A DNA stretch of 64,000 nucleotides from Flavobacterium reichenbachii (GCF_002217435.1 NZ_MUHF01000012.1:95211-159210), one strand, 5' to 3'; positions 1 to 10,722 are shown, numbered from the stretch's first letter. A program made the numbers and translations. Notes: generated by a model from the letters alone, not told the origin.

Positions 1-309
1 TTAAAATTAATGTATCCATCGGTAACCCGTGACAGTGATGAACCAGGAGTTTTAATTTTTGAAAAACAATACCGACTAAAAAATAAAGTGAATCCTAATA
101 CTTATGCAACAAGAGGATTTGATGTAACTTTTGATACCATGATGCGTTTGGTTCAAGGTAAAACGTATCAGGAAACTACAGATTTAATGACAACACAACA
201 GGTTGACAATAAATTTCAATATTACAAAAAAGAAGATGGCGGGCACGCCAATAAAGGTGTTTACATTTTATATTACGACACTGATTTAACTTTAAAAGAA
301 GCAAACTAA
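1..309 (+). CDS. C-terminal end of a LysM / periplasmic-binding-like protein (5' partial)
   Basis: The reading frame is open from the first base, so the gene begins before the window; the Met at base 10 is probably internal. The last ~100 residues contain an ARGFD motif and end with a YILYYDTDLT-type strand. I associate this ending with flavobacterial proteins that combine LysM peptidoglycan-binding repeats with a periplasmic-binding fold, and with their common position just before an OsmC gene. The LysM part is outside the window, so the assignment rests on memory of the family. The stop overlaps the next start by one base (TAATG), so the two are probably translationally coupled. Confidence 0.7.
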   Translation, partial: LKLMYPSVTRDSDEPGVLIFEKQYRLKNKVNPNTYATRGFDVTFDTMMRLVQGKTYQETTDLMTTQQVDNKFQYYKKEDGGHANKGVYILYYDTDLTLKEAN

Positions 310-710
310 TGACATCCAAAGTAACCTATTTAGGCGATTTAAGAACAAAATCAATTCATGTGCAGTCAGGAAGTGAAATCATTTCTGATGCACCATTAGA
401 TAATAATGGAAAAGGCGAGGCTTTTTCTCCAACCGATACCGTTGCAAATGCTTTGGCAAGCTGTATGATGACAATTATGGGAATTAAAGCTCGTGATTTA
501 GAGGCTGATTTTGTTGGTTCTACAGCAGAAGTAACAAAAATCATGAACGCAGAGCCAAGAAGAATTGGGACAATTGAAATTGTGTTTGAAATGAAAGGTG
601 TTGCTGATGAAAAAAGCAGAACTATTTTAGAACGTGCAGCAATGACTTGTCCTGTATTTTTGAGTTTAAGCAGTGAAATTGAAAAGAAAATTACTTTCAA
701 CTGGAAGTAA
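309..710 (+). CDS. OsmC family peroxiredoxin-like protein
   Basis: This 133-aa cytoplasmic protein has the OsmC/Ohr layout: an N-terminal beta region, the helix with the first conserved Cys in LASCMMTIMG (about residues 49-58), and the second Cys in a MTCPVFLSLS segment near residue 115. OsmC/Ohr proteins reduce organic hydroperoxides with this Cys pair; the physiological substrate cannot be read from sequence. The length is normal for the family. It starts within the stop codon of the upstream gene and is followed by a strong terminator, so it ends that transcript. Confidence 0.93.
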   Translation: MTSKVTYLGDLRTKSIHVQSGSEIISDAPLDNNGKGEAFSPTDTVANALASCMMTIMGIKARDLEADFVGSTAEVTKIMNAEPRRIGTIEIVFEMKGVADEKSRTILERAAMTCPVFLSLSSEIEKKITFNWK

Positions 711-729
711 TGACTCCGGTAATAAATTT

Positions 730-760
730 AAAGCCATTCCATAAAGGAATGGCTTTTGTT
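730..760 (+). terminator. Rho-independent terminator after osmC
   Basis: A perfect 11-bp stem (AAAGCCATTCC / GGAATGGCTTT) with a 5-nt loop is followed by a T-rich tract. Confidence 0.88.
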
Positions 761-865
761 TTTATATCATTTTAAAATAAATCTCAAAAGTTAAAAAGTA
801 AGATTATTCTTTCTGTTTGATAATTTTGTTTATCTTGCATATTATATGTTATTCTTTACTTAAAA

Positions 866-1741
866 ATGAAAACTATCTTATTCTCTGCAATGTTAATTGT
901 TTTATTACTAACTTCTTGTTTGGGGCGTAAAACACACAGATCATCTCAACCTAACAGTATATCTTGGGATTATTCATCAAAAAACTATTTTCCTGCATTT
1001 AATAGTGCCGTTAAGATTATAGAAAAAAATGAATCAGATGAAAAAAAAGAAGAAGCACTTTCGATTATAGAAGGTGCTTACTCAAAATATCTTGAAGAAG
1101 AAGAAACTACATTAGAATATCTTTTAAAAACTCAAAATGATAGAGATTATAGTCGTTTAAATCTGGAAAATAATGCGACAAAGAATATTTATAAAAGAAG
1201 TCTTAAACTAAAAGAAGATTATGACTATTTTCAAAGGCAACTTAAGAATATAGTTCCATTGCATTATGCAGGAAGAGAGTTGGTTTTTTCAAAAAAAAAT
1301 TATTCAGAACTTATTGGAAAAACCAGAGACAAGTACAGTGATTTTTTATTTAGAGCAGCAAAAAGTCATACGGATGGCTTGGTAAATTCATTGTCATATG
1401 ATGAAAAAAATGGTTATCAAGAAGCATATGATATTTATGTTATGATTCAGGACTTTGATAACACCTATAAAAAAGCCGAAGTTATAAAACTTAAAGATGA
1501 AGCGTATAAAAAAGGACAAAGTTATATTGCAATCCAGATTAATACTACATTAAAAGAATATAAGGATATCGAGAAAAATATACTCGCTGTTTTAGGTCTT
1601 GGAAGATGGATTACAATAGGAAAAGATGCTAAAGGAAAGTATGATGTTAATTTTACCATAGATATTACAGATGTAAACATTAATAAAGGAGATATACAAA
1701 GAACGGTTTATGATAAGGAAAAGGAAATCATCATTCAATAA
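866..1741 (+). CDS. Hypothetical lipoprotein, 291 aa
   Basis: The N-terminus is a lipoprotein signal peptide: a hydrophobic stretch ending in LLLTSC with Cys18 as the lipidated residue. The mature part is rich in Lys and Glu, helical-looking up to about residue 235, and then becomes more beta-like, ending in a DITDVNINKGDIQ segment. I recognise no family. It probably sits in the periplasm or on the outer membrane. The short frame that follows (1787-2092) is in the same phase and is separated by a single TAA, so the ancestral gene may have been longer. Confidence 0.75.
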   Translation: MKTILFSAMLIVLLLTSCLGRKTHRSSQPNSISWDYSSKNYFPAFNSAVKIIEKNESDEKKEEALSIIEGAYSKYLEEEETTLEYLLKTQNDRDYSRLNLENNATKNIYKRSLKLKEDYDYFQRQLKNIVPLHYAGRELVFSKKNYSELIGKTRDKYSDFLFRAAKSHTDGLVNSLSYDEKNGYQEAYDIYVMIQDFDNTYKKAEVIKLKDEAYKKGQSYIAIQINTTLKEYKDIEKNILAVLGLGRWITIGKDAKGKYDVNFTIDITDVNINKGDIQRTVYDKEKEIIIQ

Positions 1742-1786
1742 AACCGGACAGATGAATCCAGAAGATTAGGATATTCCAGAGGCAGA

Positions 1787-2092
1787 ATGATAAAAAGCCG
1801 GTTACAAATTATTGATTTACGCAAAGATATTACGATAAGAGGAACAGTAAAAGCAGTAGACAATTATACTAAAAAAACAAGTACTTCATTGCTGGAAGTT
1901 CCAGCTTTATTTACGTATTCTTATGCGCTTCAAGATGGAGATAAACGGGCAATCGATCCGGAATTGCTGCCTTTGCTGGAAAGAATACCTGCAGCACTTC
2001 CTACAGATTCTGAAATCTATACAATAGGAATTAAAAAATTTACAGAAAAACTTCAATCAACAATTATTCGCGAAGCTTTTAAAAATAATTAA
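1787..2092 (+). CDS. Small hypothetical protein or 3' gene remnant, 101 aa
   Basis: A 101-aa product without signal peptide or membrane segment, with a Leu/Pro-rich stretch (LLPLLERIPAALP) near residues 61-73. No family recognised. The frame is open back to the TAA at 1739-1741, which ends the preceding lipoprotein in the same reading phase, and the ATG has no convincing ribosome binding site. It could be a short gene, or the detached 3' part of a longer one. A good terminator follows directly, so the 3' end is natural. Confidence 0.45.
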   Translation: MIKSRLQIIDLRKDITIRGTVKAVDNYTKKTSTSLLEVPALFTYSYALQDGDKRAIDPELLPLLERIPAALPTDSEIYTIGIKKFTEKLQSTIIREAFKNN

Positions 2093-2104
2093 TTGTAAAT
2101 AACG

Positions 2105-2137
2105 ATGCCATCAATAAATATTTTGATGGCATTTTTG
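2105..2137 (+). terminator. Rho-independent terminator
   Basis: A perfect 10-bp stem (ATGCCATCAA / TTGATGGCAT) with an 8-nt loop, followed by TTTT, ends the transcript of the preceding small gene. Confidence 0.85.
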
Positions 2138-2500
2138 TTGTATCTGTAATTTTATTGTCTTTTATAATCTTCTGGAATGGAATTAGAATAGTCTGTACTT
2201 TCTTTTGACTATTTTCTTTTTTTCCTTTTTTAAGCAGTATCCGGGTAAATAAGTGTTTGTCGTAAACCAAAACTTCTAATAACTTCCTGTTATAATTCGG
2301 CACAATAATCTTTGGTTACTGCCAGATATTCTCCATTATGTTGCAATACAATATTTAGAACATTACTAAATTTTATTTATTTTTATTTATTTAGGGTTAG
2401 AACTAAATAATTCGTCAGCATTTGTAAAATATTTTTTTATAATTAGAAGTATTTGCTTTTTAAAAAAAATAACAAAAAATTTATGATCGAAATAAAATTA
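2138..2500. other. AT-rich non-coding stretch upstream of nagB regulatory region
   Basis: No convincing gene. On the minus strand, roughly 2230-2390 reads as short, protein-like segments broken by stops, which may be a decayed gene. The rest is low-complexity A/T. Confidence 0.5.
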
Positions 2501-2529
2501 AATACAACTTATTGTATTACATTTGTATT
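2501..2529. promoter_or_regulatory. Three-half-site operator upstream of nagB
   Basis: AATACAA (2501-2507) and TTGTATT (2512-2518) form a perfect inverted repeat with a 4-nt gap. A third half-site TTGTATT (2523-2529) follows, again after 4 nt. A -7-like box TACATTTG (2518-2525) lies within the cluster, so a bound regulator would block transcription. A GntR- or LacI-type sugar-phosphate regulator is the obvious candidate, but none is encoded nearby. No clear -33 TTG is visible. Confidence 0.6.
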
Positions 2530-2778
2530 GCAAAAAAAATGCAGTTTTTTGAAAAAAAAATGCATTTTGCTTTTAGGATTTGATCGATTGAAACGCAATA
2601 TATAATAATCAAATCAAAATAATTAGCAAACGATGAGTCTGGAATTCAGCAAATGTCCATAAAACTCAATCAAGATTGCGTATTTTATGGTATTGCCAGC
2701 TTGCAAATATTTGTTCATAAAGCAGTCATAAATTATAGAAAGTGGTAAATCGAATAGGAAATTAAAAATAACTATATC
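2530..2778 (+). promoter_or_regulatory. Long 5' leader of nagB
   Basis: About 250 nt separate the operator from the nagB ATG. The leader begins with an A-tract direct repeat (two copies of AAAAAAATGCA at about 2534-2572). A 31-codon frame (2653-2748) is present, but nothing supports it as a gene. I see no riboswitch I can name. Confidence 0.35.
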
Positions 2779-4707
2779 ATGTTAAAAAGTAAAATAGACA
2801 AAGCAACAGGCTTCGAAAAACGATTTGAAAACATTAATACAGTGGTTTTCGAAAATTCTGGTGAAGCTTCTAAAGCAGTTGCCCAGGAAATTGCAGCTTT
2901 AATTCAATCGAAACAAAAAAACAATCAGCCTTGTATTCTGGGTCTTGCCACTGGGTCTTCTCCAAAAGGATTATATGCAGAATTGGTACGTCTTCATAAA
3001 GAAGAAGGTTTGAGTTTTAAGAACGTAATCAGTTTTAATTTGGATGAATATTATCCAATGGAACCAAACTCAATCAACAGTTATGTTCGTTTTATGAAAG
3101 AGCTTTTGTTTGATCATGTTGATATTTTACCTGAAAATGCACATGTTCCGGACGGACTTTTAACAAAAGAACAAATCGCAGATTATTGTGCTGATTACGA
3201 AGCTAAGATTGAATCGCTTGGCGGGATAGATCTGCAGATTTTAGGTATTGGAGGAAACGGACATATTGGTTTTAATGAATCAGGTTCGCTGCAAAACTCT
3301 AAAACACGTTTGGTGGCTTTAGATCATATTACGAGAGTCGCTGCAAGTAAAGATTTTTCTGGATTGAGCAATACTCCAAGAACCGCGATTACACTTGGAG
3401 TGAAAAAAATCATGGAAGCGAAGCAGGTTATTTTGATGGCTTGGGGTGAAGGAAAATCAAATGTGATTAAGAAGTCTGTTGAAGATGAAGTTACAAACCA
3501 GATTCCTGCATCTTTTTTGCAGGAACATGACAATGCAGTTTTTGTTTTAGATAAAGAAGCTTCTTCAAAACTAACAAGAATCAATAGTCCTTGGCTGGTA
3601 GAAAAAGTAGTTTGGACTGATAAACTAACTCGAAAAGCAGTTTTAGGTTTGGCTCTTAAGCTTAAAAAAGCAATTTTGATGCTTACAGATGCAGATTATA
3701 TCGAAAACGGAATGAGCGATTTATTGGCAGATTCTGGTCCGGCGTATGATATTAATATTAAGATATTCAATAAATTACAAAATACAATTACAGGCTGGCC
3801 TGGCGGAAAACCAAATGCAGATGATTCTAATCGTCCAGAAAGAGCAGAACCAGTTAGAAAACGTGTATTGATTTTTAGTCCCCATCCTGACGATGATATT
3901 ATTAGTATGGGAGGAACTTTTATGCGTCTGCAAGAGCAGGGACATGAAGTGCATGTTGCTTATCAGACTTCAGGAAATATTGCAGTGGCAGATGACGAAG
4001 CGCTTCGTTTTGCAAGCTTTGTGATTGATTATAACGAAAAATTCGGAATTAAAAGCCCTGAAGCAGATGCAATTTACGAAAAAGCAGTTGACTTTTTGAA
4101 GAATAAAAAGAATAGTGAAATCGATATTCCAGAAGTTCGTTATATAAAAGGATTAATTAGAAAAGGTGAGGCAAGAGCAACAAGTCATTTTGTTGGTTTG
4201 TCAGACGATCAGATTCATTTTATGGAACTTCCGTTTTATGAAACTGGTACAATTGAGAAAAAACCAATCGGACCTGAAGATATTCAGCTGACCGTTGATT
4301 TAATAGAAAAAATTAAACCGCATCAAATTTACGCTGCCGGAGATTTGGCAGATCCACATGGAACACATAAAGTGTGTCTTGATGCTATTTTTGAAGCTGT
4401 AAAAATTTTAAAACCAAAATCATTTATGGATGACTGCTGGCTTTGGCTGTACCGCGGCGCTTGGCAGGAATGGGGAATTGACGAAGTAGAAATGGCTGTG
4501 CCAATGAGTCCGGATCAAGTTTTGGCGAAACGTCACGGAATTTTCAAACATCAATCTCAAAAAGACGGTGTTGTTTTTCAAGGAACAGATGCCAGAGAGT
4601 TTTGGCAGAGAGCAGAAGACAGGAATCATGAAACAGCAGCTTTATATCAGCAATTAGGTTTGGCGACTTATGCTGCGATGGAAGCTTTTGTGAGATGGCA
4701 TTACTAA
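2779..4707 (+). CDS. nagB: Glucosamine-6-phosphate deaminase fused to a PIG-L/LmbE deacetylase-like domain
   Basis: 642 aa, against about 260 for single-domain NagB. Residues ~20-270 are the NagB isomerase/deaminase domain, with NLDEYYPM and GGNGHIGFNESGS active-site segments; it converts GlcN-6-P to fructose-6-P and ammonia. From about residue 360 follows a PIG-L/LmbE domain with the zinc-binding motif SPHPDDD (His369) and a later DPHGTH motif. Such domains usually remove N-acetyl groups from GlcNAc conjugates, so the fusion may combine deacetylation and deamination. I recall this long form as common in Bacteroidota. Cytoplasmic; monocistronic behind a 250-nt leader. Confidence 0.93.
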   Translation: MLKSKIDKATGFEKRFENINTVVFENSGEASKAVAQEIAALIQSKQKNNQPCILGLATGSSPKGLYAELVRLHKEEGLSFKNVISFNLDEYYPMEPNSINSYVRFMKELLFDHVDILPENAHVPDGLLTKEQIADYCADYEAKIESLGGIDLQILGIGGNGHIGFNESGSLQNSKTRLVALDHITRVAASKDFSGLSNTPRTAITLGVKKIMEAKQVILMAWGEGKSNVIKKSVEDEVTNQIPASFLQEHDNAVFVLDKEASSKLTRINSPWLVEKVVWTDKLTRKAVLGLALKLKKAILMLTDADYIENGMSDLLADSGPAYDINIKIFNKLQNTITGWPGGKPNADDSNRPERAEPVRKRVLIFSPHPDDDIISMGGTFMRLQEQGHEVHVAYQTSGNIAVADDEALRFASFVIDYNEKFGIKSPEADAIYEKAVDFLKNKKNSEIDIPEVRYIKGLIRKGEARATSHFVGLSDDQIHFMELPFYETGTIEKKPIGPEDIQLTVDLIEKIKPHQIYAAGDLADPHGTHKVCLDAIFEAVKILKPKSFMDDCWLWLYRGAWQEWGIDEVEMAVPMSPDQVLAKRHGIFKHQSQKDGVVFQGTDAREFWQRAEDRNHETAALYQQLGLATYAAMEAFVRWHY

Positions 4708-4718
4708 AAAGCTGCTAT

Positions 4719-4732
4719 CCCGAAGCTTCGGG
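4719..4732. repeat. GC-rich palindrome after nagB
   Basis: CCCGAAGCTTCGGG is a perfect 14-bp palindrome just after nagB in AT-rich surroundings. There is no T-tract, so it is probably a dispersed intergenic repeat rather than a normal terminator. Confidence 0.6.
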
Positions 4733-4759
4733 ACTGAGCGGCTAAAACGCTAAGGTTTT

Positions 4760-4802
4760 GAAAGGTTCAAAGATTCTAGGGACAAAGGTTCAAAGTTCAA
4801 AT
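4760..4802. repeat. Dispersed AAAGGTTCAAAG intergenic repeat
   Basis: Two AAAGGTTCAAAG-type units flank a short spacer containing GGGACAAAGGTTC. The same units occur in inverse orientation at about 18328-18375. Confidence 0.65.
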
Positions 4803-4925
4803 CTGTGGAAATCTTTTTAAGCTGTGGCAAGAATAAAAGAAAAATAATAATAGCTTTGTAAGCAATTAGAAGCAAGAAGAAAGAATGAGTCTATATTCTT
4901 TTTTCTTGCTTCTTTTTCTTTAAAT

Positions 4926-5156
4926 ATGGAATCAGATAAAAAACTTCTTATAAAACTAGCTCATACCAAAATGCCTTTCGGGAAATACGAAGGACGCTTT
5001 TTAATTGATCTGCCCGAATATTATGTGGTGTGGTATCAAAATAAAGGTTTTCCAAAAGGAGAACTTGGACAGCAATTGCAATTAATTTACGAATTGAAAT
5101 TAAACGGACTGGAAGAATTGATTCGTAATATTAAAAAACAGTATCCTAGGCCATAG
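4926..5156 (+). CDS. DUF3820 family protein
   Basis: This 76-aa protein has the DUF3820 signature: KMPFGKYEGR near residue 16, DLPEYYVVWY, and KGFPKGELG. Members are small cytoplasmic proteins, sometimes fused to exonuclease domains; the function is not established. It has its own position between nagB and the DUF4190 gene, and no operon is obvious. Confidence 0.92.
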   Translation: MESDKKLLIKLAHTKMPFGKYEGRFLIDLPEYYVVWYQNKGFPKGELGQQLQLIYELKLNGLEELIRNIKKQYPRP

Positions 5157-5257
5157 TATTGAAAACTCTTAATTAATTGTTAATAACTTATACTTAATAA
5201 GTACTGACCGCATAGCTGTTTTTATATTTTTGTAAAAATTAACCTAAAAATATTTTA

Positions 5258-5662
5258 ATGGAAAACAAATTACATTCTTCAAACGCAGGTCAGGGTATGG
5301 GAATTGCTGCTTTAGTATTAGGAATTATAGCAGTAATTACTGCATTTATTCCTTGCTTTGGTTTAATCGCAATACTTTTCGGAGTTCTAGCAATAGTTTT
5401 TGGAGCTATTGGTCTTTCTCAGGCAAAAAAAGAAAATGCTGCAACTACTTTACCTAAAGTAGGTTTAATACTAGGAGTTGTTGCAACTTGTTTTGTAATT
5501 CTCTGGATGGTGATTTTTGCAGGAGCGCTAGGATCTGCTGCATGGTCTCATAAAGATGATATCGAAAAAGCAATGGATTCAATAAATACAGAAGCTATCA
5601 AAGTTCAGGATTCTGTAGAAAACAGTGTTGAAATTAAAGCGGACACCGTAAAAGTTGAATAA
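5258..5662 (+). CDS. DUF4190 membrane protein
   Basis: 134 aa. After a short cytoplasmic start come two Gly/Ala/Ile-rich transmembrane helices (about residues 15-52), a loop with LSQAKKENA, and a third helix (about 68-92), then a charged tail with Asp/Glu. This is the DUF4190 pattern. Function is unknown. The DUF2752 gene follows after 21 nt in the same direction, so they are probably co-transcribed. Confidence 0.88.
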   Translation: MENKLHSSNAGQGMGIAALVLGIIAVITAFIPCFGLIAILFGVLAIVFGAIGLSQAKKENAATTLPKVGLILGVVATCFVILWMVIFAGALGSAAWSHKDDIEKAMDSINTEAIKVQDSVENSVEIKADTVKVE

Positions 5663-5683
5663 TCTGCAAAATAATTTTTTTTT

Positions 5684-6076
5684 GTGGTAAAAGAAGCTTC
5701 ATATAAAATTGATTCTTATAAAAAGATAAATGTAATTTTTGCTCTATTAATTACGTTTATCTTTTTTTATTGTTATTTCTCAGTGTTTTTAAGCACAGGT
5801 CTGCGTTCTTCTTGCGAGGGATTGCCTTTGGCATATTGTAAGAGCAGAGGTTTGACCAGAGCTTTTTCTCAAATTCTGCGCTTTAATTTTGAAAATGCAG
5901 TTCTTTTGAATCCCTACAGCTTAAAGATTTTTTTATTCTTCCTAATTCAGTTAATAGCGCGATTGTTTATCAATAGTATTATCAGACTAAAAAACTTCAA
6001 ATTGGTTCTTAATCTGGATATTATTTTTACTTTCATATTCTTTATTTTTTCCTTTTATAATCTGGTAGTGATATAA
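5684..6076 (+). CDS. DUF2752 family membrane protein (GTG start)
   Basis: 130 aa with several hydrophobic helices (about residues 15-37, 80-95, 108-130). The central segment with two Cys followed by GLTRAFSQILRF and then LLNPYSLK is the DUF2752 signature (Cys, GlTRA, NP). The start codon is GTG, directly after a T-tract; no better start is in frame. It forms a likely pair with the preceding DUF4190 gene. The function of the family is unknown. Confidence 0.8.
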   Translation: MVKEASYKIDSYKKINVIFALLITFIFFYCYFSVFLSTGLRSSCEGLPLAYCKSRGLTRAFSQILRFNFENAVLLNPYSLKIFLFFLIQLIARLFINSIIRLKNFKLVLNLDIIFTFIFFIFSFYNLVVI

Positions 6077-6194
6077 AAAATGGATGCAAATAAATAGATT
6101 CATTAAAAAATAGTCTGTTTAAAATCTAAAATTACAGATTACGGAAACAAGTAATCAATCTGTTTAAAAATTTGCAAATTATCTCAATCTCTAA

Positions 6195-7879
<1,685 letters not shown>

Positions 7880-7960
7880 TAATTAATATTCTGGCAGGCT
7901 GTAACTTTTAAACTAAAGTCAGTACTAATAGCCTTGACGAATAACCTTTTTTAAATTATA

Positions 7961-9868
7961 ATGGAAGAAAAAAAATTAGACCTTAATTCAATCATTGGTT
8001 TTGTATTGATATTTGGAATTTTGATTTGGATATTTTATCAAAATCAACCTTCAGATAAGGAAATTGCTGCTGAAAAAGCCAAGAAAGAATTAGTAGCTAA
8101 GCAAGAAGCTCAAGCTAAAGCAGACAAAACAAAAACAGCTGTTTTGCCTGTTACTGCTGCAGTTCCCGGTGATACTGTACAATTAGCGCAATTGCAAAAA
8201 ACATTAGGAGGTTTTGCTTATTCTGCAACTCTTCCTTCTGCAAAAGAATCATTTACTACAATTGAAAATGAAAAGATAAAACTTAAAATCGCTAATAAAG
8301 GCGGTTATATAGTTGAAGCTACTCTAAAAGAATTCGAAAAATTTAAAAAAGGTTCAGGAGAATTAGTTGAATTGATTAAAGACAATAATTCTCATTTAAA
8401 CGTTCAGCTGCTAACAACTGATAACAGAACATTGAACTCTAAAGATTTATTTTTTGAGCCTTCATTGACTAAAGTTGGTGCAGATCAGGTTTTAACAATG
8501 CGTTTAAAAGCCGGAGCAAACGAATTTTTAGAATATAAGTATATATTAAAAGCAAATGATTATTTAGTTGGTTTTGATATACGTTCTCAAGGTTTAAATA
8601 AAGTTTTAAATTCTGCTAAACCATTAAATTTACAATGGGATTTAAAAACGTATAGAAACGAAAAAAGTGTTGCATACGACAATCGTTTTACTGAAATCAA
8701 TTATGAATATAATGATGAAAAGTACAGCTATGTAAATAATCACGGTCAAGGAAAAGAAGAAGCTCCAGAAAAATTGAGTTATGTTGCTTTCAAACAACAC
8801 TTTTTTACTACTATTTTATCTACAGAAAAGCCATTCGAAACTTCAAAATTGCAATCTGATGATTTAGTAAAAGACGAAAAAATTGATACTGTTTTTACTA
8901 AACAATTTAGAGCGACATTACCGTTAGCATTTTCTAATGGTGAAATTGATTATAAAATGAGCTGGTACTTTGGACCTTCAGATTATAAAACATTAAAATC
9001 ATACAAGAAAAATTTCCAGAAAATTATTCCACTAGGATGGGGGATTTTTGGATGGATTAACCAATGGATTTTTATTCCATTATTTGGTTTCTTAAGTTCT
9101 TATATTGCTTACGGAATTGCAATTATCATTTTTACAATTATCATTAAATTGGCTATGTCGCCAATTACATATAAATCATTCTTGTCTCAGGCTAAAATGA
9201 AAGTTTTGCGTCCGGAGATTACAGAATTGGGTGAAAAATTCAAAAAAGACCCAATGAAGAAACAACAGGAAACAATGAAATTGTATAACAAAGCAGGGGT
9301 AAACCCAATGGCTGGATGTATTCCGGCGTTGATTCAGCTTCCGTTTATGTATGCATCATTTCAATTCTTTCCATCGGCTTTTGAGTTAAGACAAAAAAGT
9401 TTCCTATGGGCAGACGATTTATCTTCTTTTGACTCTGTTGCAAAATTACCATTTCATATTCCGTTATACGGAGATCACATCAGTTTGTTCCCAATTTTGG
9501 CAGCAATAGCAGTTTTCTTTTATATGAAAATGACATCAGGAGATCAGCAAATGGCAGCTCCTCAGCAAGAAGGTATGCCGGATATGGCAAAAATGATGAA
9601 AATCATGATTTATGTTTCGCCGTTATTGATGTTAACTTTCTTCAATAATTATGGTGCAGGTTTGAGTTTGTACAACTTTATGTCGAATTTAATTACGATC
9701 GGGATTATGTTTGTAATTAAAAACTATATAGTTGACAGCGAAAAAATTCATGCTCAGATTCAGGAAAACAAATTAAAAGAGCCTAAAAAACAAAGCAAGT
9801 TTCAGCAGCGTCTTCAGGAAGTAATGGAACAGCAGGAAGCAGCAAAAGCTCAAAATAAAAAGAAATAA
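7961..9868 (+). CDS. yidC: Membrane protein insertase YidC
   Basis: 635 aa, inner membrane. TM1 lies at about residues 11-26, followed by a large periplasmic beta domain (about 80-340) and the conserved insertase core (about 355-600) with five hydrophobic segments and the GCIPALIQLPFMYA region. YidC inserts and folds inner-membrane proteins, with or without SecYEG. The C-terminus is Lys/Gln-rich, suited to ribosome contact. It lies directly after pyrG and ends at a terminator. Confidence 0.98.
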   Translation: MEEKKLDLNSIIGFVLIFGILIWIFYQNQPSDKEIAAEKAKKELVAKQEAQAKADKTKTAVLPVTAAVPGDTVQLAQLQKTLGGFAYSATLPSAKESFTTIENEKIKLKIANKGGYIVEATLKEFEKFKKGSGELVELIKDNNSHLNVQLLTTDNRTLNSKDLFFEPSLTKVGADQVLTMRLKAGANEFLEYKYILKANDYLVGFDIRSQGLNKVLNSAKPLNLQWDLKTYRNEKSVAYDNRFTEINYEYNDEKYSYVNNHGQGKEEAPEKLSYVAFKQHFFTTILSTEKPFETSKLQSDDLVKDEKIDTVFTKQFRATLPLAFSNGEIDYKMSWYFGPSDYKTLKSYKKNFQKIIPLGWGIFGWINQWIFIPLFGFLSSYIAYGIAIIIFTIIIKLAMSPITYKSFLSQAKMKVLRPEITELGEKFKKDPMKKQQETMKLYNKAGVNPMAGCIPALIQLPFMYASFQFFPSAFELRQKSFLWADDLSSFDSVAKLPFHIPLYGDHISLFPILAAIAVFFYMKMTSGDQQMAAPQQEGMPDMAKMMKIMIYVSPLLMLTFFNNYGAGLSLYNFMSNLITIGIMFVIKNYIVDSEKIHAQIQENKLKEPKKQSKFQQRLQEVMEQQEAAKAQNKKK

Positions 9869-9876
9869 ATTCTTAA

Positions 9877-9904
9877 AAAAATCTCGATTTATCGGGATTT
9901 TTTT
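9877..9904 (+). terminator. Terminator after yidC
   Basis: An imperfect stem (AAAATCTCGA / TCGGGATTTT, one G-T pair) with a 4-nt loop runs into a T-tract. Confidence 0.8.
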
Positions 9905-9958
9905 ATACCATTATAATTTATAAGACAGATTTTCGTTTACGTAAAAAATAGAAATAAC

Positions 9959-10678
9959 ATGATTTACAAAAAACTCATATTGGGATTAGTTTTCTTAAAT
10001 GCTTTTTTTATTACCGCACAGAGTAATGAAAATAAACTCGATTCTGAAGGAAAGAAAGACGGTTTGTGGAAAGGAACTTATGCTGAATCTAAAAGACCTC
10101 GTTATGAAGGAACTTTCAGCCATGGTAAAGAAACTGGTATTTTTAAATTTTTTGACGATACTAAAAAAGGAGACGTTATAGCGACTCGCGATTTTACTGC
10201 AAGCGACGGAAGTTCTTATGCTGTTTTTTATGATCAGAATAAAAACAAAGTAAGTGAAGGTAAGGAAGTTGGTAAAGCGCATGAAGGAGAATGGAAATTT
10301 TATCACAAAGCTTCGACTGTGGTAATGACTCTTGAAAATTATAAAAATGGAAAACTGGACGGTTTAAGGACAGTATATTATCCAAATGCAAAAATTGCTG
10401 AAGAAATTAGATATGTAAATGGTTTAAAAGAAGGTGTTTACAAAAAGATAGGGCAAAATGGAACGCTTTTAGAACAGTCTACATTTAAAAACAACGAATA
10501 TAATGGCGATGCAGTCTTTTATGATGCTGATGGAGCCGTAGCTTCAAAAGGAAAGTTTTTAAATGGAAAAAAAGCGGGAATGTGGCAGTTTTACACAAAA
10601 GGAAAATTGACTAAGGAAGTAAATATGAGCGATCCAAAAAGTAGTTATAAAGCCGATTCAAAACCTAAAATGGAGTAA
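9959..10678 (+). CDS. Exported MORN-repeat (YwqK-like) protein
   Basis: 239 aa with a Sec signal peptide (cleavage after FFITAQ, about residue 21). The rest consists of MORN-variant strands of the type DGLWKGTY, HEGEWKFY, DGLRTVYYPN and EGVYKK, as in proteins annotated as YwqK-family antitoxins. In Bacteroidota such exported versions are widespread, and an antitoxin role is not implied. No toxin-like gene is adjacent. It is followed 44 nt later by an exported TPR protein and may share its transcript. Confidence 0.85.
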   Translation: MIYKKLILGLVFLNAFFITAQSNENKLDSEGKKDGLWKGTYAESKRPRYEGTFSHGKETGIFKFFDDTKKGDVIATRDFTASDGSSYAVFYDQNKNKVSEGKEVGKAHEGEWKFYHKASTVVMTLENYKNGKLDGLRTVYYPNAKIAEEIRYVNGLKEGVYKKIGQNGTLLEQSTFKNNEYNGDAVFYDADGAVASKGKFLNGKKAGMWQFYTKGKLTKEVNMSDPKSSYKADSKPKME

Positions 10679-10722
10679 ATTTATTTCTATATTTGATTGC
10701 TAATATTAACAACCAATCCAAT

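Noticed and set aside
2079..2303. 74-codon minus-strand frame after the small gene at 1787
   Set aside because: Its end lies in the terminator of the opposite strand, and codon content is poor. A decayed gene on this strand (about 2230-2390) is possible but too weak to call.
2653..2748. 31-codon frame in the nagB leader
   Set aside because: No composition or similarity supports it; too short.
9959..10678. Antitoxin of a toxin-antitoxin pair
   Set aside because: The YwqK name is only a family label; the protein is exported and no toxin gene is adjacent.
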